In this document: positions 33,692 to 42,629 of the stretch, in pieces
Layout of the letters: the number at the start of each line of letters is the position of its first letter
Numbering within the stretch: the first letter of the stretch is position 1
From: Alisma plantago-aquatica
Taxonomy: Eukaryota; Streptophyta; Magnoliopsida; Alismatales; Alismataceae
DNA: 64,000 nt
NCBI GenBank assembly: GCA_963693085.1
Contig: OY856409.1
Span: 1,340,868,915-1,340,932,914, forward strand
Direction: 5' to 3'
The notes under the pieces: generated by a model
Told to the model about the DNA's origin: nothing
The model's input: only the letters and a program-made list of their open reading frames with translations
The model's database searches: none
Position numbers and translations under genes: made by a program

Positions 33692-35834
33692 TTGGTGGTT
33701 TTGCATATTAACATGAAGATCAATAAAGGCAAGCATAACAAAAACCAAGATAGCAAGATCAAGTGGTGGAATCTTAAAGGAGAAAGGAAATTGACTTTTC
33801 CTGATAAACTCATCAAGGAGGGCACTTGGAACTTGGAATTTGATGTTAACACTATGTGGCATCACATGAGGTTCTACATAACAAAAATTGCAAAGAGATT
33901 TTGAGGGAGTCCAAAGGTTGTGAGCCTCCACAGAAAGAGACTTGGTGGTGCAATGATGAAGTACAAAACGCAATTAAACTCAAAAGGAAGATCTATAGGA
34001 GCTTGACCAAATCTTGAGATGAAGCAACTCTTCAGAGATACAAGCAAGTCAAGAAAGAAGCTAAAAAGGTTGTTTAGGAGGCAAGGTCCAAATACTTTGA
34101 TGATATTTATAAGAAGTTAGACACGAGAGAAGAGGAAAAAGATATACATAAAATAGCTTGTATAAGAGAAAGGAAAGGAAGAGACTTGAGTCAAGTGAAA
34201 TGCATCAAGAATGAAGATGGTATAGTGCTAGTGAAGGATGATGATATCAAAAACCAATGGAGAAATTACTTCCATAAGCTTTTAATGGAGATACTGTAAA
34301 TAATTTTACAAACTCATGTAACATGAATACAAGAGATATCATTTCCACACAACGAGTTTCACTATTTGAGGTCAAGAATGCTTTGAAAAAGATGAAAATG
34401 AGAAAGGCATGCGGACCAGACGGTATTCCCATTGATGTATGGAAGAGCATGGGAGATGAAGGAGCTATGTGGTTAACAAATTTCTTTAACAAGATCATAA
34501 AGACAAAGAAGATACCAGAGGAGTGGAGAAATAATATTATAGTCCCCATCTACAAGAGCAAAGGAGATGTTCAGAGCAGCACAAACTACAGAGGTATCAA
34601 GTTGATGAGTCACACAATGAAGCTCTGGGAGAGGATTATTTTGCAGAGGCTAAGATCTATAACACAGATATCAAACAACCAATTCGATTTCATGCCTAGA
34701 AGATCAACAATAGATGTTATTTTTCTAATAAGGAGGCTTATGGAGAAATATAGAAATAGCAAAAGAGATCTTCATATAATTTTTATTTATTTGGAAAAGG
34801 CTTATGATCAAGTACTCGGGAAAGTGTTGTGGATAGTTTTGAAGAAAAAAGGTTTGCCAATCCAATACATTAACTTCATTAAAAACATGTATGATAGCTC
34901 AACTGCAAGTGTGAAGACTCCTAGAGGAGAGACACCTACATTTCCTATCACAGTTGGGGTACACCAAAGATCCACACTCAGCCCATATATGTTTGTTCTT
35001 GTTATGGATGAGTTGACAAAGAATGTCCAGGACGATATTACTTGGTGTATGTTATTTGTTGATGATATTGGGTTAATTGACGAAACTAAAGATGGATTGA
35101 ACAATAAAGTTGAACTTTGGAGAAAGGCATTGGACTCAAATGGATTGATGATGAGTAGGAGAAAAACCGAGTATATGCATTGCAATAGCAGCAAATCTCG
35201 CGGTGTGAATGGTAGAACCAAGTTGGACAGAGTAGGTGATAAATTTTGTTACTTGGGTTCTATTATTCAAATATATGGGGATGTCCAAGATGAAGTTTGT
35301 CCTAGGATCATTGCATGATGGTTGAAATGGAAGAGTGCAACTGGAGTATTATGTGATCGAAAAATTCCTCTCAGATTAAAAAGCAAGTTTTATTGAACAG
35401 CCATGTGGCCAGCCATGCTCTATGGGAGTGAATGTTGAACGGTAAAGAAACAAGGTTTCAATAAGACGAACGTGGCTAAAATGCGTAGTTGAGATGGATT
35501 TGTGGGAACACAAGAAAAGATCGCTTGAGAAATGATTATATCAGAAATAAAGTGAAGGTGGCGAGCATTGAGGACAAGTTGCGTGATGGTCGACTCAAAT
35601 GGTATGGACATGTGTAACACAGACCGACTAATGGACCTATACGAAGCCATGTTATTGAGTCAAGCACAATTAATAGAAGAAGAGGAATGTCTTGGCAAGA
35701 GCTTATAAAGAGAGATTTTGAATCTTTACAACTCAATTAGAATATGACTCATGATGGAACTGAATGGAAACAAAGGATCCATGTAGCCAACCCCAACATG
35801 GTTGGGATTGAGGCTTAGATGATGATGATGATGA
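33692..35834 (+). pseudogene. RTE LINE reverse transcriptase
   Basis: Continues the endonuclease frame with VLHINMKINKGKHNKNQDSK, then a linker, then the RT domain from 34323 (ATG), with ACGPDGIPIDVWK, PIYKSKGD and NYRGIKLMSH. The palm motif A reads IYLEKAYDQV, where the family has an Asp at the Tyr position, so a catalytic residue is lost. Motif C FVDDIGLIDE (about 35056-35085) keeps both Asp. The C-terminal RTE tail (35300-35760) is recognisable but full of stops and frameshifts. Stops also occur at 33902 and 34016. Inactive. Confidence 0.88.
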
Positions 35835-36157
35835 GTGATACTGATGGTATTTCAGCTACTAAAAGATATCTAGAACAACACTTTGTTACTAAAGATCTTG
35901 GCAAAATCAGGTACTTCTTAAGAATTGAAGTTTTCGGGTCTTCGTCCGGTGTCTGTCTTTCATAGTACAAATATGTTCTAGATCTTCTGACAGAAACAAG
36001 CATGCTTGGCACTAAATCTCGACAATGTCACTAATATATTGGACTTGTCAGTAGATATCTGTATAAACCTCGACAATGTCACTAAAATGTTGTCTGTCTT
36101 ATCCTTAAATATCTGAAAAATTCTCCAGAAAAAAGATTATTGTATTATAGACTTGGG
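35835..36157 (+). pseudogene. copia-A RT end and RNase H start
   Basis: SATKRYLEQHFVTKDLGKIR, then YKYVLDLLTETSMLGTKS, then GLVSRYLYKPRQCH and LKYLKNSPEKRLLYYR, the usual connection between RT and RNase H. Stops include TAG at about 35961 and TAA at 36083-36085, where copia-B has Trp (CHWD). Ends at the hAT at 36158. Confidence 0.8.
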
Positions 36158-36777
36158 CAAGGAACGAGGTATCTGATACCGATGTCGCTTCGACGGCCTG
36201 GAAATAGGTATTTACCGGTATACTCACAAGAATTTCGACATATGCAATAGTGGTCGTTTCGACTCCAAAATGAACAATTTAAATCATGAAATTTTGCAGG
36301 TTTAATCTTTACAGCTAAATGCATCGTTTTATGCAATAAAATTCTATACTAGGTAGGGGTAGGGGGTCTATCATGTGGGAGGTAAGGAGTCTATCATGTT
36401 TCCTAGGGATTTCGATGAAGAATTTTGATGACGAAATATAAGAATTAAGAACTGGAATTCACTAGCACAATCTATTAACTTAAATAGACACACTTATGCA
36501 TGATATCCAATTAACAACTCACTAATATCATAGTAACTTACTAACTCATATCAGTTGTATGTTAGGCATTGCACTGGTATTTCATACAGTATTGAGTTGA
36601 TATGGTTGACGTATTGCTCACATGACATGTACATTATGTAAGCTTGGTTATATAAAGGTACATGTTGCTCATACATGTTATGTACAATGCTATATAAGTG
36701 TATTATTAATTATAAAAATAATATTGTATTATTACTGGTAATTCAATAATTACATGATGATAGTAATTAATAGTGTG

Positions 36778-37010
36778 ACCGGGGAGGAGTGCTTCAAGTG
36801 GCTGGGCAAGGTGTTCCCTCATTAAGGGATCCGGATTCAAAAACCCAGTAGCCGCCTCCGAAATGGCACCCGTCGTGCAGGTCGGCCTACTGTGCACTTT
36901 AACCAGTTCTCGGGTGAGTGGGGTGCTCGGGGCCCAAGAGTTTTACGTTGTCTGGGGGGGTCACAAAAGTGGCTCTTTTACGGGGACGGTTCTCTCGATA
37001 ATAAAAAAAA
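36778..37010 (+). mobile_element. tRNA-derived SINE with perfect 16-bp target duplication
   Basis: A 233-bp GC-rich insert ends in ATAATAAAAAAAA and is flanked by AGTAATTAATAGTGTG on both sides (36762-36777 and 37011-37026). The head has an A-box-like CAAGTGGCTGGGCAAGG and a degenerate B-box GGATTCAAAAACC, a pol III promoter of tRNA origin. It is non-coding and would be mobilised by LINE proteins. It sits in the hAT derivative, so it is one of the youngest insertions here. Confidence 0.85.
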
Positions 37011-37313
37011 AGTAATTAATAGTGTGGGAATTAGCTAGATCTAATGATAATATTGTATTATTACTAGTAAGTAGATAATTACACATCTTGTATAAGTATT
37101 ATTACTAGTAATTAGATAATTACACATCTTGCAAATTGCAATTAGATAATATTGTATTATTACTAGTATTATTACTAGTAATTAGATAATTACACGTCTT
37201 GTATTATTACTAGTAATTAGATGACAACAATTAGATGATAGTAATTAGTAACTAATTATAAAGGTAATGTTGGATTGTTACTGGTAATTAGATAATTACA
37301 TGATGATAGTAAT

Positions 37314-38067
37314 CATAGTTTTAAAAAGTGGTATGTGTTATGCATGCGGAGAGGTCACCTTATAGAGTATAAGCTGTATGCGGGAGAATATGCGGGAGTA
37401 TATGCGTTTTTGGATTTTTTTTAATAAATTAATTATATATAGCATACAAATATATATATTAAGCATAGAAATTATATATTTTATTTGTAATACAAAAACT
37501 TATGTATATTTATAAGTGTTTCCATACAAATATAGATGTATAATATATTTAACTATTCATATATGTGTACACATAAATAGCATATGTGAAATATGTGTGT
37601 GTATTATATGTAGATATATACATATTGACATGTAAATGTATATACAATATATGCATATATGCGGGAATACGTATGTCGATGATAATATATATCAAATTAT
37701 CTTGTCCATATGTACTAAAATGCATATACATAAAATAGAATGTTACACATTTGATAATATTTGTGTACTATATGTAAGTATCCTATTGATATATTACTCT
37801 ACAATATAGATAGATATTGAAAGATATTAATACATATACATATAATACATATATACATGTGGGTGTGTGGGTAAATAAGTAGTTTAAATCAAATTGAAAC
37901 AAATGAAGTTGAAAAAAAAAAGTTTGCAGAACTTTTAATAAAAAAGGCCGCATATACCCCGCTTATGCCCCGCACAGGACCGCATATTGGGCCGCATATG
38001 CATATGCGGTCTGGCAAGAGGGGCGCACTGCATAAGCGGCCGCATAAATCCGCTTTTTGAAACACTG
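37314..38067. mobile_element. non-autonomous hAT element (754 bp)
   Basis: A perfect 8-bp duplication ATAGTAAT (37306-37313 and 38068-38075) flanks ends CATAGTTTTAAAAAGTGG and, inverted, CAGTGTTTCAAAAAGCGG. Subterminal sequence repeats GCGGCCGCATA and CATATGCGG. The centre is AT-rich simple sequence without genes. Confidence 0.9.
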
Positions 38068-38126
38068 ATAGTAATTAATAGTGTAGGAACTAGCTAGATC
38101 TGATGATAATATTGTAGATCTACATA

Positions 38127-39012
38127 CAGTGTTCAAAAAATCGGTCTAATCGGCCGAATAATCGATTTTAGAGGTCTAGCGCTCCGCATATGAATAATCG
38201 GCCTATAATCAGTCCAGGACCGATTAAGCGGCCGTTCGGGGGTATAATCGGTCAATTAATCGGCGATTTTCAAAATCAAATGCTAGTAATAAAAAAATTT
38301 TACATTAATTATTTCTAATACTACTATTGGTCATTACAATTACATTCTCTTCTTCCAATTTACATATTTGGTCTTCTCCCCATGTTTTCTCAATAAGTTT
38401 ATAGTTAATGTTTATTGAACTAATCCTTATTGTTGATGTTTTCTTCTCTAATTTCATCAATGTTTCTAATTACTTATTAATGCAATATTAGTCTATGACT
38501 TATCAATGTTTCTAATTACTTATCAATGTTTCTTCTCTAATTTCATCAATGTTTCTAGTTACTTATAAATGTGATATTAGTTTATTACTTATCAATGTTT
38601 CTAATTACTTATTAATGCGATATTAGTCTATGACTTATCAATGTTTCTAATTACTTATTAATGCAATATTAGTCTATTACTTACCAATGTTTCTAATTAC
38701 TTATTAATGTGATATTAGTCTATGACTTATCAATGTTTGTAATTACTTATCAAGTTTCTTCTCTAAGTTCATCAATGTTTCTAACTACTTATGAATGCAA
38801 TATTAGTTTAGTACTTATAAATGTTTCTAATTACTTATCATTGGTATTATTATATGGTCAATATATAATTTACATATCTTTATGATTAATATTTAAAAAA
38901 ATTCAAAACCGATTAAAGCCGAATATTCTCCCACTTATACTCCCGCATACCGTATATACTCTATTCGGTACCCTCTCCGCCCGTACACCGATTACCGCTT
39001 TTCAGAACACTG
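38127..39012. mobile_element. non-autonomous hAT element with internal minisatellite (886 bp)
   Basis: A perfect 8-bp duplication TCTACATA (38119-38126 and 39013-39020) flanks ends CAGTGTTCAAAAAATCGG and, inverted, CAGTGTTCTGAAAAGCGG. The middle (about 38450-38850) is about seven copies of a ~58-bp unit, ATCAATGTTTCTAATTACTT plus ATTAATGCRATATTAGTCTA. No coding sequence. Confidence 0.92.
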
Positions 39013-39426
39013 TCTACATAACATACTTATAGATGTATGTGTAATTAGCATCAAACATATCAATTTTGAAGTACGGGTAGGTTTTGGGGGTAGAAAGTAG
39101 GTGAAAGTGGAAGAAATTAGTAGGAAAAAGAGATGGAGAGATTGCAAATGGTAGAAAATGGAAGAAATTAGTTAAACTTACGTTAAATTGGGCTAATTTG
39201 AGTCCTCATTACCAAAAATCACCCAAATGCGCCTTCTTTTCTTTTCCTAAGCAGCAACAACAATCATTCTCGCAAAAATCGATATACCGGTCGGTATACC
39301 GCTGGTTTCTGTCAATTTTGTGAAGTTTGTAGTGTATTTTGCACCGAAAATGGTCGACACGTGTCGGTATTGGCGGTATGCATGTCAGTATACCAATATT
39401 TGTGAGCCTATCGCTCATACTGTTTG

Positions 39427-39735
39427 GGAATTAATGTGGGTCTAAGGACTCCTCAAGGAATTTGATATCTCTGATTCTAATCTTATTCCCATGCACTACG
39501 ACAATAAGACCTCCATTTTTATTGCCAACAATCCCATCTTTCATGAGTGCACCAAACATATTGAGGTGGATTGTCACTTTGTTCGTGAATTTGTTCTCTC
39601 TGGTCACATCTACACTCCTTATCTCTATACAGAAGATCAGGTTGTTGACATTTTTACCAAGATACTTCCCAAAACTCGCTTTGCTACACTGGTGGACAAG
39701 CTAAGCATCTTTGACGTCTATGCTCTAGCTTGAGG
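39427..39735 (+). pseudogene. copia-A RNase H end
   Basis: Continues copia after the hAT: ELMWV, a stop, GLLKEFDISDSN, then HYDNKTSIFIANNPIFHE, CTKHIEVDCHFVREF and VVDIFTKILPKTRF, ending VYALA and TGA at 39731-39733, which overlaps the polypurine tract. The stop at 39442 is the only break in this piece. Confidence 0.88.
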
Positions 39736-39740
39736 GGGAG

Positions 39741-39915
39741 TGTTAGTATATATGCTTTATGTTTATTGTGTGATTTAGACTTGTCTTGTTTTTAGCTTTT
39801 CTTTTATCCCATATTGCCTAATTCTATTTCTCACTTACTCTTTTATCCTATAAAGGAGAGTGTCTTGTATTTGTTTTAAACACATTAAATATATGTTTTC
39901 TTATTTTATAATCAT
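39741..39915 (+). repeat. copia-A 3' LTR (approximate right end)
   Basis: Starts TGTTAGTATATATGC directly after the polypurine tract GAGGGGGAG. Contains CTATAAAGGAGAG (TATA-like). The right end was placed where LINE sequence begins; the exact CA end is uncertain. Confidence 0.6.
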
Positions 39916-39916
39916 G

Positions 39917-40560
39917 AAAAGACAATTTCTTTTCTCCTTTAAAATTCTACCACTTGATCTTGCGACCTTGGTTTATATTATGCTTGCTTTCGTTGATCTT
40001 CATGTTAATATCCAAAATTACCAACCTATGTTGGGTGGTGAGTTCTTTGTCAGGGATCACTTACATAGTACGTGCATACTTTATGGTCCACCCATCTTGT
40101 AAGGAAGTAATAAATTTGGCTACAATTGCGCCCACTTTTGAAAGTAATCTTATGAGAACCTTTTTTCTTGAAATGGGTGTTTGCCAAAATCGTATCATAT
40201 GCAACTATAAAATCTAATATCCTCTTTCCTTCTCCGTTTCTATTATCATATATCAAAAAATGAATTCTCTCATACCCAGCATTGCTACTCCCCACATGGC
40301 CAGTTAAATCACTTCCAATAATGATATTCTCCTCTATCGGCATCAATTCATCCATGTTATCCTTCTTAACTTCCTCGCTATGGTCAACATTGAGGACATA
40401 AGCACTAATAATGTTTAAAATCTTTCCCCCAAGAATCACACTGATAGCTAATTAGCTATGATTCTATCACTTATCCTTGTGTTCTGGACAACATCATCCT
40501 TCAACATCTGATTACCAATAATGCCTACGCTATTTTTGTACTTGTCAATAAAGTTGAAGA
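39917..40560 (-). mobile_element. RTE LINE fragment, opposite orientation to the first
   Basis: On the minus strand it reads VGIIGNQMLKDDVVQN, SDRIIAN, then NIISAYVLNVDHSEEVKK, DNMDELMPIEENIIIGSDL, GHVGSSNAGYE, RILDFIVAYD and VDHKVCTY, then the region after the endonuclease (AGSRGRILK-type linker). The same family and parts occur on the plus strand at 27575-28005 and 33700-33800. Contains frameshifts. It abuts the copia-A LTR. Confidence 0.78.
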
Positions 40561-41349
40561 GTATATATGAAAATGAGTTTCTTTAGTGTAATATCAAAAA
40601 ATAATATTTAACGCCACAAACACTATAAAATGACGAGAATAGGAGGTACGACCAAAACCACCCCCTATAATTAACCTAATGAAGATGGTGATACGACGGG
40701 GATATTTCCTGCCTCTCATGGGTTGCACAGGCAATTTCTAAAGGCCTACGATATTAATCATTGGCCTTGATGTTGCCTATATAAAGGGGGACATAGATAT
40801 AACTCAATAAAGAAAACTCTAAATCCAACTTGAATGTATTCAGCTTGACTCTAAATAGAAATAATTAAATGATTTGGGTCATGATCAAAGTAGAAACTTC
40901 TACCTACCAAGTAAACCCACTAAATACGAATATAATAGGTCGTCCAAAAGGGATTGACGGTGCAGCTTGTTGCCCATCTCCCTTCTATTTCTTTGTAATA
41001 AAGTTATAGGTCTTCAAAGGCATGTCATTTATCTAATTGTCTCCACCAGCCCCAACTTATAAATTTGCGGGACAAATTGGTATCTCTTATCATTCAGTGT
41101 GATTTAGTTGTAAACCATACAAGAAACGACAGGCGTCCTACATTTTAGCATATAGAAAAAGAAGTCCTAAGGCTATATATTTAGACACTGCATGGCGAAA
41201 AATGTATTGACCATATGAAACATGTGAATATCATATGATGCAGAAAGAACTGGTACGCCACTGAAATGAAACAAGAGGTTATATATAGAGATTCGTAGCA
41301 TGTTGCAAGACTGGAAAAAGAAGAGAAGATGTTTTAGATAAGTTCATAC
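40561..41349. other. first part of the intron, no TE recognised
   Basis: Between the LINE fragment and exon 1 of the RTL2-like gene nothing is recognisable. It is probably original intron sequence. Confidence 0.4.
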
Positions 41350-42269
41350 CGATAGACTGGCTTCTGCCAATGGTTCTTCAAGCAGGCTTCATTCAAGGCT
41401 TTTTTCCCTTCACTAGTCACCTTGCCTTTTTTAATATGGGAACCGTCTTGCACTGCAGTCAATAGTTTCCGCAGCGCTTCTCTCGCGGCATTTAGCTTGG
41501 CAATATTCTTCCTCTCGGAGCAACCAACTCCAAGGAGTTTTCCGTCCACAAACACATTGCAGATATTTGTGGTAACGTCCTTGGCCCAATTAAGGAATTC
41601 CACCACCTTACCCTGTTTCTGGCAAACCTCATACAGCATTGAAATTGGTTGCTCGTTATAATTTTCGGACGTGATGAAGGGCTCCAGGATGCCGCGGATG
41701 TGGACCCAGGTCTTGGCAAGGTCAAACCCGAGGTCAACGTATACGGCCCCAATTATGGACTCGACGATGTCGGCCAGCACCTTGGGAGCCCGGACGTTAG
41801 CCCCGCCAAAGGCGGTCTCGGAGACGCCATCCTCAGTGGCAACGGCGACCGTGAAGTCCTCCACCATGGCATCAAGACCTGGGGAGGCGCGGCGAACTAG
41901 TGGGTACAAGCCGTACCTGACTGCGGCGCGGGCCAATTTCTCCGTGCTGATATTGGCGGCGCGGAGAGAAGAAAGTAGGCTGGGGCTGGCGTCAGGGTTG
42001 GTCAAATAGACATGATTGGAGACGGACAGACAAAGAGCCGCGTCCCCTAGAAACTCCAGCCGCTGGTAAGAGGAGGTACCGGAGGACGGGTGGGAAGAGT
42101 GCGTGAGAGCCTCCGTGATGAGCGACCGGTCGCGGAAGCGATAGGAGATGAGGGACTCGACTGCAGCGATGCTCTCCTCCATAGACGGGTCCGCCACCAA
42201 CGTTGGGGAAGTGACACTGCTGTCGCCGGTTTCGGAGACTGAGCAGCAGTAACGAGGAAATATGGCCAT
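41350..42269 (-). CDS. RTL2: RTL2-like ribonuclease III, first coding exon (RNase III domain and first dsRBD)
   Basis: Plant RTL2 enzymes cut double-stranded RNA; in Arabidopsis RTL2 takes part in pre-rRNA 3' processing and affects small-RNA precursors. The start is the first ATG in frame (42269, MAIFPRYCC); an in-frame stop lies upstream near 42350. Numbering from this Met, the RNase III domain is about residues 30-195, with signature QRLEFLGDAALCL and LADIVESIIGAVYVDLG. The four acidic metal-binding residues are present as E72, D76, D167 and E170. The first dsRBD is about 208-270 (PISMLYEVCQKQGKVVEF to AKLNAAREALRKL). The second begins LNEACLKNHWQKPVYR and is completed by the exon at 10215-10041. 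The total of 364 residues with one RNase III domain and two dsRBDs fits RTL2 rather than RTL1 (one dsRBD) or RTL3 (larger). The exon is GC-richer than its surroundings and has no disabling change. It ends at donor CG|GTATGA. Confidence 0.9.
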
Positions 42270-42629
42270 TGTTGGACAATTGGGAGGATGGGGACCTTGG
42301 GTGGTTACGAGGCTCAATGATGGCAGAAACGCCAAGCGATGAATAGGTTAACCGGTGTGGAAAGCGGGAAGGAACAAACATGATGACATGTGATCGGATT
42401 CAAATTCGAACGGGTATCTGGGACAAGTTCCAAAAAAAAATACAACTTTTAATCTAGCTGCTTTTTAGGTGTTTGACGTAGGTCTATGTGAGTCAGCATT
42501 TGATGGACACGTACTCGAATACTCGTAAGGAAAATAATTTGAGAGTGCAGGTCCTATATCGAACATAAGTCGCAGTTACTGTTGGCACGTGATGCCACAA
42601 ATGTATAGCAGCTATAGCTTACAACAAGC

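Larger units (their letters stand above)
27552..35834 (+). mobile_element. RTE-type LINE, 5'-truncated, split by a hAT plus copia insertion
   Basis: The endonuclease part (27575-28005) and the RT part (33690-35834) are one element. Without the insertion and its target duplication, LTTQHR-like sequence runs straight into VLHINMKINKGKHNK. The 3' end is typical for plant RTE: CCCAACATGGTTGGGATTGA followed by a (GAT)n tail at about 35816-35834 instead of poly(A). Length without the insertion is about 2.6 kb, so the 5' end of the endonuclease is missing. It interrupts copia-A. Confidence 0.85.
36158..39426 (-). mobile_element. hAT deletion derivative related to the 12.2-kb element, reverse orientation, carrying three insertions
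   Basis: The left end CAAGGAACGAGGTATCTGAT, with ATTTACCGGTATAC nearby, is the reverse complement of the right end of the hAT at 12202-17456. The right end (39180-39426, with ATACCGGTCGGTATACCGC) is the reverse complement of that element's left end. It has no transposase. Between the ends lie a SINE (36778-37010) and two hAT MITEs (37314-38067, 38127-39012). No matching target duplication was found. Copia-A coding sequence flanks both sides with about 50 codons missing, so a deletion accompanied or followed insertion. Confidence 0.7.
26226..39915 (+). mobile_element. copia-type LTR retrotransposon, plus strand, heavily nested and deleted (copia-A)
   Basis: Pieces in one orientation and order: gag start (about 26226-26288, then 26976-27550), the RT end and RNase H start (35835-36157), the RNase H end (39427-39735), a polypurine tract GAGGGGGAG (39732-39740) and a 3' LTR beginning TGTTAGTATATATG at 39741 with a TATA-like CTATAAAGGAG near 39850. 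A hAT (26289-26975), an RTE LINE (27552-35834) and a second hAT (36158-39426) interrupt it. About 700 codons between gag and the RT end, and about 50 in RNase H, are missing. The 5' LTR was not identified. Confidence 0.75.
10216..41349 (-). other. RTL2: 31.1-kb intron of the RTL2-like gene
   Basis: Bounded by a donor CG|GTATGA at 41350/41349 and an acceptor TTTCAG|GG at 10216/10215 on the minus strand. The phases match: exon 1 contributes 920 nt from its ATG (remainder 2) and exon 2 begins with 1 nt to complete an Arg codon. The intron is almost entirely TE sequence: one RTE LINE plus a second LINE fragment in the opposite direction, at least three copia elements, a permuted L1 piece, one SINE and seven hAT elements. 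That splicing really occurs across it is inferred from frame and domain continuity, not observed. Confidence 0.7.

Noticed and set aside
36778..37010. tRNA-like sequence considered as a tRNA gene
   Set aside because: A and B boxes are degenerate, there is no cloverleaf acceptor stem, and it has an A-rich tail and target duplication, so it is a SINE.
41334..42335. RNase III exon starting at 42335 and ending at 41334
   Set aside because: The codon at 42335 is TTG, not ATG; the first in-frame ATG is 42269. The last residues before 41334 read through the splice donor and do not fit the dsRBD, while splicing to 10215 does.
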